A stretch of 64,000 nucleotides of DNA from Helopsaltes ochotensis (Eukaryota; Chordata; Aves; Passeriformes; Locustellidae). This document shows positions 1 through 12,832 of this stretch, one piece after another. Made by a program: the position numbers and the translations under genes. Within the stretch, counting starts at the first letter, position 1. Each line of letters opens with the position of its first letter. The stretch covers positions 2,739,977 to 2,803,976 of the forward strand of contig VXBM01000014.1 of the NCBI GenBank assembly GCA_013400155.1, read 5' to 3'. The notes beneath the pieces were generated by a model. It had not been told where the DNA came from and made no database searches. It saw nothing but the letters and a program-made list of their open reading frames with translations.

Positions 1-2150
1 AGATACACTCTCTTTTCTATCTCTTCAAAGCTAATTTCCTCACAAATATCACATCACAAAAGAAAGTCTTAAAACTGTTTTCTCCCTTTACTATTTTATA
101 TAAAAAGGGGAAGTAGCTTTTTCTGATGTGTATCTCAGTGTTTTTATACTGTCTTCCAGTTAGGTTTTTAAGCTCCCTAGAACCTAAGTTACTTTCTTAT
201 TTCTGTGTTGTTAATGATGACCGTGCTGTGGGAGCTTTGTACATGTTACTGATAGCACAGACCAATTATTTTGATATGCATGACTAGTTAATTAGAAAAC
301 ATTAGTCATAATGACTATAGACTTGATCCTGAAATCTCTAATTGGTCAAAACACCCTCTTATCATCTCTATGACTGTTAAAGTGAATAAAATCTAAATAG
401 GGATATTAGTAGTAAACCTACTGTTTTCATTTGAACTGCATTTTCATATAGATTATACTGATTACTGAGTCTTTCCTATAATCACCTATTTAAAACAGGA
501 CACAGCTACAGGAAACCTTTCCACAGATTGAAAACTACATAAAGTTAGCATTGTTTCAGATTCCATTATATTTACATTTAGACTAGATGTAATTTGTAAA
601 ATGTAGACTGGCTGTCAGAGACCTCAGACTATTTTAGCAATTTGCACTCACATAATGAAAAATACACAGTTAGAAGAGAAAGGAAAAAAGTATTCTTCCA
701 ACTGTGTTCACTTTAAGGACTCTGTTTGATTCAACACAGTAGGAGGAAAAAACATCTGAAATGCAAACCCAGAAGGCTCAAACTAGTGAAAATGTCTACA
801 TAAAACTAACTTTTTTTTAAAAAAGTGTGTAGGTTGCACTTCAGGACCCCAAAAAAGAGAAATTACTTATAAGATCTGATTCACTTTGCAAAAATACAAC
901 TGGTACGTTCTGTCTTTAAACTTCTGTCCTTTAACCACTTTTCTTTGTCTGCAAAGATTTCACAGAAGGCATAGCTTTCTGCCCCAGACCCATGTATGTG
1001 TATGCACACATTCATAAACATTTCTACCTGTTCTAGATTAAAACTATTCTTTATGCTGCCTATCTAATGTAGACCATGAAAATGATATTTATTTAACAGT
1101 CACATTCATCTAAACTGGTTGTGATATATTTTAGTGAGAAAAATTCACACTTCTATGGTTTGATTCAATTGATCCTAAGGTAGATATAATAACATATAAA
1201 CATGTCAGATAAATTGTGTCTAAAAGGGTCTGTTTCTCTCTGCTGTGGGGATCTAGAACCACAAGGTGTGGTAGAAATATATATTTTGCAAACCTCTAAA
1301 ATTAGGGAAGATGAATCCCACTTGGTGATGCCATGCAAAAGAACTCATGACTAAGAGCTGAAGAATTCTGCAGTACAGATAACAATATGAAACAGGGTAA
1401 ACCTGGAAAAAACCCAACAAATCAGAAAAACCCAACAAAAAAGAAAAATTCTTTTTCTTGAGACTCAAATAGGACTTGCAGAATGTCTATACATCTCAGG
1501 TAATTAAAGTATATGGAATACACAGATATTTAGAAAAAAAAGAAATGGACTTATCACTGTTACAAGGACTAAAAATTTAAGAGTTGAAATTTGCTGAAGA
1601 GGGTGTAATGCCTAAGAGGTGGAGTATCAGAAGTTACTTGACAAAGACAACAGGGCACACTTTTAATGCTTTTTCAGTGAAAAAAATAGTAGAGAAAAAA
1701 CAACCAGGAGGCATCTATGAATTTAAAAACTGCTAAAAGCAAAACATTTGATCTATCTTAAGTTACTAGAATTCAAGATATTAGCATATCAGGCTTTTTC
1801 TTCCAATCATTATCATGAATGAATTCATCTGCTTCACATTTCTGAGCCCCAGTATCATTTACCTTCGCTTTCTTTTATATTCTACCCAAATCCTTCATTA
1901 TCTTGTTACCCATCTAACTTCTGTAATTACCTTTTGCCTGTCTCATTCCCTTTCCTGACCTCCATATAGCTTCACCTTTCTCTTACCTCTCACAATATAT
2001 CGTTCTCTCCTTCAGCTTGCTCTGTGATTTTCAGAAAAAGGAGCAAAATTCAACATTAATGCTCATATTAACAATAAGGAGTGAAGGATTCAAAAAGAGA
2101 AAAGAAACCCAAAACAATTGTGATGATTCTGCCAGACAACAGAACATGGA
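1..2150. other. Intron 3 DNA, no feature recognised
   Basis: AT-rich single-copy-looking DNA. A C/T-rich stretch runs at about 1850-2030. A small A/C duplication (gaaaaacccaacaaa twice) lies at 1405-1440. No exon or transposable element was recognised. Confidence 0.6.
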
Positions 2151-2226
2151 ATAAAAAAAAGAAAAAACAAAACAAACCAAACAACAAACAAACAAAACAA
2201 CCCCCAAAACAACAACAACAACAAAT
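2151..2226. repeat. A/C-rich low-complexity tract
   Basis: A run of AAAC, AAACC and CAA units on the plus strand; the PRKN transcript would read it as G/U-rich. The frames crossing it are artefacts of composition. Confidence 0.9.
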
Positions 2227-3270
2227 CAGAAATTTCACGAAACTGCTGAAAGCTTGGCAAAAATACATGGGAGAAAAACAATGATATAAAACCAAAGTGT
2301 TCAAAGACTTGAGTATCAAAAGGTCTCCCATAATATCTACTGGTTGTGCATGAGGAAACCACTATGCAGCAGTCACAATATTCCCCACAAAGCTCCACCC
2401 TGACCTCCTTTTTACATCACTGAAGGGACCGAGTGTGACCTGTGGTGGTGACAACTTGCTAGGCCTGGTTTATTTGCAGCTGGAGGCAGCGACTTCTCAG
2501 TTTAAGCCTAAAGACGTGAAGGGAAGTGAAGACGCTCCAGAAGTCTCTGTGGGTCACACAGATTGTGAAGTTCAGGCTTCAGTATGAGCAGCAGACCCAC
2601 TTGATCACGGCTTCAGCAAACAAACTAAGAAAAGTTTAAAAATTAAACCAGAGGTCATCAAGCAAGTCCATAAGGACAAGGCTGGTCCCACGTGAGGCCA
2701 GAAAAACAAGAACATACAAGATCTACATCCAGATACAGCACACCTAAAAACATATCCCAGGGATGCATCAAAGGAAAGGACCTGAGCTTAAATGTAACTC
2801 CTGGGCCAGTGGGCCCACTATGGTGTGAGGTGAAAACCTCTGACAAGGCTTCCAATCGCTCTTTCTCACACAGCTCTTTTAATAAAAGTCTGACCCAAGG
2901 TTACACAACTGAGCATTTCACAACTGGCCTTTGACACAACTAGCTAAACACCCAAGGAGGAAGGGAGGTTGAAGAAGTCAAAATAATGGCTATTCCTGCT
3001 GAGTTTCTTCTCTGTATTAGCTCCCTAATTACTTCCTGTGTCCCAAAAAACCCAGGCCTACTCAACTATGATGAAAACTCAAGTAATTGCAACTATGAAA
3101 GGATGGAAACCAGCAGCAACATTCTTGCTGTTAGAGTTGTTACAGTCTGTCACCCTAATATACGACATTCTGGAAAAGTTTGTTTTTCAGAGCACTCAAG
3201 GAATACATAATGAGGTAGAGCAAGAATTATGGAAGAAAATTGATTTATTCGAGGTACTAAAACTCTATTC
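2227..3270. other. Intron 3 DNA, slightly GC-richer, unassigned
   Basis: The part from 2380 to 2850 is less AT-rich than its surroundings (for example ctcctgggccagtgggccca at about 2799). It may contain an old retroelement piece that I cannot name. Short overlapping frames show no domain. Confidence 0.4.
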
Positions 3271-3412
3271 TTGGAAGTGGTTGAGGCCTTCTTGGCTGGA
3301 GCCTTGACCAAACTGCTCTGGTGGAAGGTGTCACTGCTCATGGAAGGGGATTGCAACTAGGTGATTTCTAAAGACCTTTCCAACCCAAGTATCATTCTAT
3401 CATTCTATGATT
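3271..3412 (+). mobile_element. CR1 LINE 3' end
   Basis: This is the terminal part of an avian CR1 retrotransposon. It covers the end of ORF2 and the short 3' untranslated region (ggccttcttggctggagcc, then ctctggtggaaggtgtcac). It closes with the hallmark cctttccaaccc and ATTCTAT repeats. It is 5'-truncated, as most CR1 copies are, and moderately decayed. It lies antisense to PRKN. Confidence 0.9.
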
Positions 3413-3608
3413 TAAAAAAACCTTTCTCAGCAGTTTTTTAATAGAGATTATATCGTTACTGAATTAAATGCAAAATTCTATTCTGTTCAAATACATAGTC
3501 AAAATAAAGGAAATAAAGTTCAGGAATAAATAATCTGTTTTCTTAGTACAGTCTCAAAAGAAAATTGTTCCAGGACTTGAGCATTCACCACCAGAACAAC
3601 AGAAATGA

Positions 3609-4033
3609 ACAGTGAAGTGACAAAGTTTGCTAGTGAAATTATTTTTTTCAGGATAGTAAAAATTAAGACCAACCAGAAAAAACACCTGGAAGACTGCAGA
3701 ATGCTGAGTGACTAACAGTAAAATGAAAAATTAAATTCATTGTAGATAAATGAGAGGTGATACACATAGGAAAAATAATTTTACTCCAAGAGTGATGGTC
3801 TGGACTAGTTTTTATCACACAAAAACAGGATCTTGGGGCTATAATAGCTAGGTCCATGAAAATGTCAGCTCAATGCTCAGTAGCAATCAAAAAAGTAAAT
3901 TGAATGCTAGGAATTATTAAGAGAGGAATTGAGAAGGAAAAAAACAAACCAAAGAAAATCCACCCAAACAAAAAAACCACAACACCCCTGAAAACAATGT
4001 TGTATAAAAACTGTAAAAATCCATTATGTCCTC
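3609..4033 (+). mobile_element. Older CR1-clade LINE fragment (ORF2 C-terminal part)
   Basis: The DNA follows the conserved late-ORF2 region of ancient amniote CR1-type LINEs. Landmarks are gtgaagtgacaaagtttgc, then gataaatg..gtgatacacatagg, then gatcttgggg, then atgtcagctcaatg..cagcaatcaaaaaag and atgctaggaattattaag. The reading frame is destroyed by many small indels. An A/C-rich tract at about 3937-3990 splits it; beyond the tract, ctgaaaacaatgttgtataaaa..aaatccat resumes the same consensus. It looks older than the typical avian CR1 copies in this window. The subfamily is uncertain. Confidence 0.75.
3937..3990. repeat. A/C-rich tract inside the older CR1
   Basis: Units such as AAAAACAAACC and CCCAAACAAAAAAACC interrupt the CR1-clade fragment at 3609-4033. 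The LINE consensus resumes after it. Confidence 0.8.
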
Positions 4034-7000
4034 CAATTTCAGTAGCACATGCAATTCTATCTTTGCTTTGCATTCATAAATTCCACAGATACATCTTTCA
4101 TGGGACTGTCCACTAATGTACTAAATAACTTGTTAGTGCTTTTATTCTGACATTTCAGTTTGTCACAAAATGTTGCACAATTATAGTGTACCAGAGAAGC
4201 TTTCTTTCAGAATAACCTGTGGTACATTTTTCATTTTCAATGCCCTGCATGTCAGGCTCCTCACTCTGAAGTTCCCACAGAACTAGAATTTTAATGATGA
4301 TTTACCTCTCTTAGAAATTAAAGAAATGAAAAATGGCTCAGGACAGATGTATCTATAGCTTAGTTGATGCAATGTTTTTCAATACAGACAGAAAATAATA
4401 CTACCAGCACTTTTAAAATTGAAATATTTAGTTTCTGAAATACATAAGGACTTATTATTTCAGTAAAAGTAATATTTTGAGGAAGTTTCTTGGCTGGTTT
4501 TACAAGTGAAAAGACATATATTGACAATATTTCTCTTAAAGGCTTGTTCAAAGAAATGGAAAAGATTGAGTGAAAATGGCACTTTATCATGCTCTGTTAT
4601 CTCAACACAATGGCAGGGTCATTGCATCACTTTTATATAATGCAATACCAGGACTATATTGTAAAGAGCAGGAATGATTTTAAGAAAAAGGTCAGCTTAG
4701 AATTTCACATACTCCATTTGCATGTGCTCTAAATTGGAATGTTGGATATGCAACACCCAACCTTTTGCATTTAGAAAACAGTTTTGAAAATACAAACCTA
4801 ATTCAAGAGGTTTCTTTATCTCTTTAAACCATTGACCAAAAGGGTTTGGCAAGAAGGGCTACCGTTTTTCCAGGCTATTAAAACCAGCCTAGGTATTAAA
4901 ACACTGGGCAGAAAAGAGCAGCTCTTTAAAGCAATTCAGTTTGTGACATGTACTAAAAGCTAACTTCCTTCTGTAGAGGAAGAAAAACACAGAACAAAGT
5001 ATTTCATGAAAAGAAGTAAAGACAGACAAAGGGAAAGACAGAGTGCACCCTAAGCTCAGAGCTTAAACCTTAAAACTCCTCCAGCTCTGCATTAGCCAAC
5101 AGAATTCCCCATCCACAGATTAGCTGAAAGGCAGCAAGATTCATCGCATTAAAGTTAAATGTGCAGAAAATGGAATCATAGTAATCCTCACTGACATGTT
5201 TACATGTACAGTCTGCTGAGCATCTACGTCTGTTATTTGATAAGAAGCATGGAAATAATAGTCTCAGACTTCGAAACAGTGATACCAACTAATCCTATCC
5301 TTGCAAATCGTACAGATGCCCCAACACATCTAAAAATTCCTCACAGAGAGGTGATGGTACCTATGATCTAATGATCCCCCTTGCTGTGCCAAGATACATA
5401 ATACTACACAGGAAAGCTTTGAGCTTCAGTTCATGACCTTTCCATACTGCACTTTGGGGAGACCCTTTGGGGCGGCTCCAGCCAGACAAAACTGTTGCCT
5501 TGATCATCTTCATAAACAAAAGGATACACACTTAATTGTCCAGAAGGAATCAAGTGGCTTCTCTATCAGAATGAATTAAACTAATGTTGGAGTTTCTAAG
5601 TAGATATCTGTCACTTTAACTCTTAATTACCCCTTTTTCCTTTAATGCAAACCTATGATGAAGTAAGAATGAAGTAATTTGTAGGCCCTGTAAGCCTTCT
5701 CAGTAAGAGATATTATCAATATACACGTAGTTCATTTACCAATATGTTATTTGATTCATCAGTTATTATATATATTTTTATACTATGTGTACAGTGCCTT
5801 CAAATATGACATCAGTATTAAATGTTCATTGCATTTTAGAGACTAGGTTGCATAGCAATTCTCTGCTCAAGATGAATTTAAACCAAGTCTTGCTTTCATT
5901 CTTCAATCTGTCAGTTTAGGAAAACACCCTCTGCCCCACATTGACATTCCTACCACACGAGCTGTAGAGCCTCCACTACTCACCCCCTATGTCCAGCACG
6001 GAGCTTTAGCAGCTGCTTGTTACCCTACTCCCAGTTCGTGCGACACCAAACCAGAGGCTGCCAGTGGAACTCTCAGTTTTTCCCTGGGGCACCAATCAAT
6101 TAAACAAATTGATTCTGTAGAATGGTTTTGTTGAAGTTAAACAGAAATCCTTAAAGTCTATTTTGTACATACAACTTGAGGTGTACTTCATACCTGTTAA
6201 TCTCTACAAAAGCCTGTTTCCCTCTTGCCATTTCATGTAAACTTAAGAAAGCTGGTTTATTGTTTTTCTTTCTATATAATACTTTTCACTGTTTGACAAA
6301 GTTTTGAGCTGGAGGGGTTTTCCTTTCTAGTGTTGAGTTCCCAACTCACACTATAAAGTAGAAGACATTCCTGTAGACTCCAAAGAGAAAAGATTTCAAC
6401 CCATTGCTTCCCTACCTCCTTCATCAGTAAGCATTTGATCTCTAGATGATCCTCTTGAAGTATTATGATAATCTAGAAAACAAGGTACTAGGTACTACAT
6501 CTCCAGTACCTAATGCAGATTCCTGTTTACTATGTTTCTGTGCAGGAGGTAATGAACCTTGCAGTTCTGCCTATTTATGGTATATTTATAAGCCATTTAG
6601 CAGAAAAAGAGACTCCAGAGGGGGCTACAGGAGAATAGGGATAGCAAAATGAAATACAAAAGACACTGTGCAGAAAAGCAGAACGTTAGATGTTTTTAGA
6701 TATGGCAGTGTTTCATAAAGATGTTTTATTTATCTACATATACTTATGTGATCAAACACAGATCTTAGTGCCTGGATAGCAGATATAAAATGTGTTTGTT
6801 CACATTTACACCGCTAGATTTAATGCACCTGAAAAATTCCTATTACAGATTAGGACACAAAATGTTGAGGACTGGTAACATTTCTGTTTGAAACACATTT
6901 TTTGCATTTCTATCCTAAATACCTTACAATAGTTAGAGAAGAAGACATTGCTCAAGATGAGTCAAATATTAGCTCAGCTACGGCCCTCGTTATGTTCCCG

Positions 7001-9291
7001 ACAAGTTAAAAATGACTGAAAAACACTTTGGGGTTTAGAAACCAGGATAAGATGATCTATAGATATTCATCACATATTGCGTATCAAGAAGGATTAAAAT
7101 GCAATATGCATAATCACTAATCTGCATCAAATCATGAATGTAGATCTTAACTTTTCACAGCTGAAGATAGTGGAGATTTTGCTATATATTTCATTATTAT
7201 TCTAATAAACACAACATTCTTTTGAAGAGATCTAAAATTTTCTTGGGAAAAGTCCCTGATAATGTTAATCATGACCTTCACCTTGTCATATTTCCAGCAC
7301 AGACTTACTTTAAAATACTACTGATGTTTGATTCAGCTACTCCAAAAATAATTAGTAGAGGCTGATTATTATGAAAGAGTTGCAATAGAAAAAAAAAATC
7401 AGTTGCCAAGTGTTCTACCTTTAAAGCAGAAACCAACTGTTGCCAGTTAGAGTTTTCTTCCAGTAATATATGCTGAGTATTTATTGTGTGACAAAGCTAA
7501 AGAGCAAACTGGGGTGAAGAAAAAGAGGAACTGTGGCTCCTGCTACTTTAGTTAGTCAAGTGAACTTTTTTACAATTTTGTTTAAACCACCTTCATAGCA
7601 AAAAGGCAATAAGATAATGTCAGCCAGCACTGAAAATCAGGATACTGGGACTTATAATAAAATCCTTGACAAGTTGTACAGTGTTGCAGGAAGCTGAACA
7701 ACAATGAGTACAGTATATGCTGAACAGGCTCAGCTTGGAGCCTGATGTCCTTCTGTTCCTTCACCCTTTACCTGAAGACCCCATGTCCATATCCATATAT
7801 TTCTTTTCCTCTACTCCTGTCTTTTGACAGGTAGATGTCAAGACCCACAGATCTGATTGTTGCAGCAGCAGGGCATCATGAAAGCTTGGAAAGAGACTGA
7901 TGGTGCTCAGCAAGCATGGTGGCTTTCAAGGACCCCTGGGCCACTCTGCTCCAGGATGCAGCTGCCACCTTTGATATTTCAAGCTGTGTTTTGCTGAGTG
8001 GGAGGACAGTTAAAATATGAACATAACTTCATATATACATCTCCATATATCTCTATATATCTCAATCTCTTCTACATGGGCTTGCATTTTGCATGGGCTT
8101 GCAACATGTTTGCAGATACTTTACTCCAGAAATGCAGAAAACATTATAGGTAGACAGACCATCAAAACTTAATCTGAAGAACTCATCTGCAAATACCAGT
8201 TATAGCAGTATTTGATTGTAACTGCTAATATATTAATAATATATAACTGAAAATATATTATATATTCAGAGAGTCTGTCATGTTCTCAAGATAAGACCTA
8301 AGGGTGAATACTCACAAAGATGTTGACAGATAGGCTTGTAAGATACAGTTTCAGGTATATCAGTGCATATAAAGGTTCATCTTTTTTGAACTAGCACTTG
8401 AAAATGGTATTTTGAATCTTAAGATTGGTGATTAAATAGGAACTTCACAATCCTGGATACCTCACAAAGAAAATTGTGATTTTGAGACAGCAGTTGGACA
8501 AAAAATTGGTGCCACAGCACATGTAATCTAGCTAAGAAATATTCCAGTTTCACTTGCAGGCCACTGTAGCGTTCCATCTCCTATGCAAAAGACAGATCAA
8601 GGAAAACATTTTCTTGGTTTATTTTCCTTTCAGTTTGATAATGTGATGCTTTGACCTATCTAGGTCAAACTTTCTGTTCAGTACTAATAGATCCCATAGA
8701 ATACCAGCATTTCAGAAATTTGTGGAAAATATTTATCAAATACAAACAATGATAAATGTTGCTAAATGCACATCTTCTGTTCCAAATTAATGAAATTTTA
8801 AATTGCTGGGAATAATGTAGCAGTGTACAAATGTGTAAGGAGGAAAAAGGTTTAACCAAAAGGTTTAGTGGACCTCAGAGTAAGAGGAAAGAAACCCTGC
8901 ATCAAAGGGTATTTGGAAATCCACATAAAGCTGAGAGAGAATCTCAGTTTCCATGGTTAAATATTCTCTAAAAGAAAGAAAGAAGCAAACAAACTCAAAG
9001 ACAAGAAACCAGAGGCACAAAGAATTCATAAAACCAACTGAAATCTCAGCTGGCAGTCTGTGAGGAAAATTGTAAATGGACATGAAGGTCACTACCTTGG
9101 CATTACTAACAATGGCCACTGATGTAGGGGTGAAAATGTGAAATTTTCACCAAAACAAAGCTAATAATAAAATCCTAAAGACTTTTGGCACAGCAATGCA
9201 GGAGCGTGCACTCACTTTAATTCTGTTTTTCTGTGAATAAGAATTAGAACTTCTGACTTAATTGTCCATTTCCTACAAGGACCACTTTCCC
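4034..9291. other. Intron 3 DNA, no feature recognised
   Basis: AT-rich DNA without a recognisable repeat end or exon. TATA/ATATCT simple sequence occurs at 8026-8062. The moderately GC-richer piece at 7800-7990 is unassigned. Confidence 0.55.
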
Positions 9292-9411
9292 TAAAAAACC
9301 CAAACAACAAACAAAAAAATCCCACCCACAAAAAACCAAAAACCAAACAAACAAAAAAACAAAAACAAAAAAAAAACAACCCCAAAACAAAACAACCCCA
9401 CCAAATCAAAT
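9292..9411. repeat. A/C-rich low-complexity tract
   Basis: About 120 bp made only of A and C apart from a few T bases, with units AAACAAAC, CCAAAAACC and AAAACAAAAAAAAAACAACC. Minus-strand frames over it read as W/F/G-rich nonsense. Confidence 0.92.
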
Positions 9412-9854
9412 CCAGAAAATCTGTCTTCCCCTATAAAATACAATGACCTTTTCCTTTCACAGAAGTTCAAATTTACTCCCATTGAAATTATTTTTATTTA
9501 TAAGGAGAAAACAGGGTGTGTTTTTCAAAGCTACTTTTTTACCTTCTTCTATCAACAAAATTTCTTAATCTCTTCCATGTAACTACTTTCTGTAGATCAA
9601 GCCTTTTTAATAGGTCTGCTCTCCCAATGTCCTTGCTGTGTGCACAGAGCTCCCAACAGCATTAATGAACGTTGAGCACGACTTGAGCACAGACTATGAT
9701 TCCTCATTTTGAGTGCTAAGACTCATAATGGAGACCATGTAGTGCAAGCACTAAGCTGCACAGTGGCAGCAGCTACTGTTTTTTTAATGAACTTTAGGCA
9801 TTCTTAGAATGCCATGGGAAAAGCCCTGGAAGAAAGAGGGGAACAAGAAAACTG

Positions 9855-11213
9855 ATTAATATTCAAGGACCACCTCTTCCCAGATTAGAAGTGATGCATC
9901 CCAACACAGAGCAAGTCAAGAGGCCTGCATGGATGAATACGGAGCTCTTGGACAAACTGAAACACAAAACGGAAGCAAAGACAGGCAGCCTTGGAGGAAT
10001 ACACAGAGGTTATCCAAACAACAAGGACAATTCTATCAAGTCAGGACAGCTAAAGCCCTGATAGACTCAAATGTATTCAGGAACATCAAGGACAACAAGA
10101 AAAGCTTCTATAGGTAGGTCAGTGATAAAAGGAAGACAAGTGAAAATGTGGGCCTGCTAAAAAAAAGAAACAGGAGAACTGGTTACCCAGGACATGGAGA
10201 AGACCAAGATACTCAGAACTCTTTTTTCTCTCAATCTTTACCAGTAAGTGCTCCAGATGCACCATCCAAGTGACAGAAGGCAAAGGCACAGATAGGTAGA
10301 ATGAAGAAAAGCCCAGGTGGAGACCAGTGACAAGTGGTGTTCCTCACGGGTCACCTTTGTGGCAACATGGACAGTAGTGCAGTGCTGTGGTTCAGTGGAG
10401 ACACTGGAGGGAAGGGATCCCATCCAGAGGGACCCTGACACTTGAGAGATGGGCCTACACAAATCTCTTCAAGCTCAAAACGTGCAATGTCCTGCAAGTA
10501 AGTCAGAGCAATCCCAAGCACAATCACAGGCTGGGCATGGGTTGAGAATGCGTTGAGAATAGCCTCGAGAAGGATTTGGGGGCATTGGTGGATGAGGAGA
10601 TGACTTGTAGCATGTGTTCACAGCCTAGAAAGCCACCTCTGTCCTGGGCTGCATCAAGAGAACCATGGCCAGCAGGCCAAGGGAGGTGATCCTCCTACTG
10701 TACTCTCATGAGACCCCACCTGGAGTCATGTATCCAGTCCTGGGGCCCCCAACAAGAGGATGTGGATGTGTTGGAGTGGATCCAAAAGGCCAAGGAGATG
10801 ATCAGAGGTCTGGAGAACCTCTCTTGTCAAGACAAGTAGGGAGAGTTGAGGTTGCTCTGCCCAGAGATGGGAAGGCTCTGGGAGCCCTTATAGCAGCATT
10901 CCCATACTTAAAGGGGACTACAAGCAAGCTGGAGAGGGAGTTTTGCAAGGGCATGCAGTGATAGAACAGGGGAGAAGGGCCGTAAAATATCAGGGGGTAG
11001 GTTTAGGTTGGCTATAAGAAAGAAGTTCTTTACTCTGCGGGTGGTGAGGCACTGGAACAAGTTGCCCAGAGGAGTCGTGGATGCCCCATCTCTGGCAGGT
11101 TGGATGGGGCTTTGAGCAATCTGGTCTAGCGAAAGGTGTCCATGGCAGAGAGGTTGGAACTAGAGGATCTTTAAGGTCCCTTCCAACTCAAATCATTCTA
11201 TGATTTTATGATT
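9855..11213 (+). mobile_element. CR1 LINE, 5'-truncated with internal deletions
   Basis: This is the longest transposable element fragment in the window (about 1.36 kb). It opens inside ORF2 just before the reverse transcriptase domain (gcatggatgaatacggagct, then the region encoding KALID..KDNKKSFYR). It ends with the C-terminal part (SRPREVILLLYS, LIAAF.YLKG), the 3' UTR, and cccttccaactc with ATTCTATG-type repeats. Several stretches present in intact CR1 are missing. The largest is near 10308, where sequence upstream of the RT core joins directly to the part encoding WRPVTSGVP. The FADD catalytic motif is also gone, near 10375. Stops and frameshifts are frequent, so it is inactive. Confidence 0.93.
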
Positions 11214-12667
11214 TTTACTTGTGCTTCATAATTGGACTATTCCTGTCAAAAAAGAATCACTCTAAAACTCTAATAATGTTTTTACATGTAAGAGATGTTT
11301 TCTAAGTGTTACTTTCTATTTTTCCTAGTAGCATCAGTAGTAAATTCATGTCAACAATTATTCTGGAAAATATAAAATGCATAGTTTTGTTAAATCAGCA
11401 CAGATCATTTTGCACCTACAAATGTCACCGGCCGCTGGTGGTATAAAGATACAAGTGATACACTTGCCAACAAAAGTCCATCCATGTTGTCCCCCATAAA
11501 CAATTAAAATACGCTGTAAGAACACAACTCCGTTCCACCCCACCGCTTGACACGGGAGTCAGCAAATGCTACTGTTCAATTAACATGGAAGGGCCTTTAA
11601 AGACAATAAAGTAATTAGACACGTTCATGAGAGATCATTATGTCATGTAAAGATAAGCATTCCCGGAAGAGCTTCAACCTCTATTAGAAAAGAGCATTTT
11701 TTACATTTTCCCTTTCAAATTAATTTCACAGACATGCAAGGTGTGATGGGAAAATGGCACCATTCTCATCAGTGTTAAAAGCATATGATATGAATGAGGT
11801 CTCCTGCATGGCACTGGCTGCAATAAATTATCAAGTGTGCGTTCTGTTTTCTGAAATGGGCTCAATTTATCATTTTATTGAAAAGGTTCCATTATGCTAA
11901 TGTCTTATAAAATCACTTTCTGCTGTTGCTAGAAGGTGAAGAGGGGATATCAATTTTTATATATAGAATTTGGAAGTATTGCAGCAGTGAATTGTCAAGG
12001 GTTAATAACCCTAACAGAAGATAAAATATACATAAGAGCAAACTTCCAAGGACTTTGTAATGACAAATTTTCATAACCCTACTGGAAGCAGAATAGTTTT
12101 CTTAAGTTTAACTCTCCTTAAAGAAATGTTGATGGAATTAGCAATAGTTAATTTCTGGCTGAAAACTCTCCCTCTCTTTTCCAATTAACCCTTGAATTTA
12201 CACTGGAGACTTTTTTTTCCAATGAAGATCAGAATAGAAAATACCATTACCATTCTTGTCAACTTGCCCAGATAATAAATACGAAGGATAATCAGACTGG
12301 GGTACTTGGGCGATTATTTAAAAAGGGGAATACTCTTAATAAAATTTTCTCTAATAAGAACATTTCTATTCTTTTGAATTACGGTGTACGAAACAGGAAA
12401 AGTAGTAAAAGAAAAGAACTAGATTTAGCTAGGCAATATGTTCGATCTCACATAATAGCAATTCTGTGGTTCCGTGGTTTGTATCCAAAAAATCTCTTTT
12501 TTGCCGTGCATCAAAAAACCAGAGTACTGTTTCCGAAACATTATCCTATTTTTAACAGGAAGCATTTTTCTAGGGGCATGCCTTCCCTACCTCTGAAAAA
12601 ACTCAGAGAGCATAATCCAAGAAAGTATAGCATCAAGAGGGATAATTTAATATATGTTGACAATAAC
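11214..12667. other. Intron 3 DNA; possible conserved non-coding element
   Basis: No repeat is recognised. The part at about 11530-11960 keeps complex, non-repetitive sequence with homeobox- and POU-like words (taattag, atgctaat, tttattg), the texture of conserved non-coding DNA. Whether it is conserved cannot be judged from one sequence. The 119-codon frame at 12374-12733 ends inside the CR1 and looks like chance. Confidence 0.35.
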
Positions 12668-12832
12668 AAGCTGCCCAGAGAAGGAGTTGAGTCACCATTC
12701 CTGGAGGTAATTAAAGTTCTGATGTGGCACTGAGGGACACAGTTTTGTGGTGGACTTGGTAGTGATGTGTTAATCTTTGGACTCAATGACCTTAAGGTCT
12801 CTTCCAACCTAAACAATTCCATGGTTGTAGGA
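12668..12832 (+). mobile_element. CR1 LINE 3' end (different 3' UTR subfamily)
   Basis: It begins with aagctgcccagagaaggagt and runs through gatgtggcactgagggacac and ggactcaatgaccttaaggt to cttccaacctaaacaattcc. The wording of the 3' UTR (gtcaccattcctggagg, gggacacagttttgtggtgg) belongs to a CR1 subgroup distinct from the copies at 9855 and 23150. It is 5'-truncated and antisense to PRKN. A chance 119-codon frame ends inside it. Confidence 0.85.

Noticed and set aside
12374..12733. 119-codon plus-strand frame with basic residues
   Set aside because: Runs from unassigned intron DNA into the CR1 at 12668, so it is not one coding unit.
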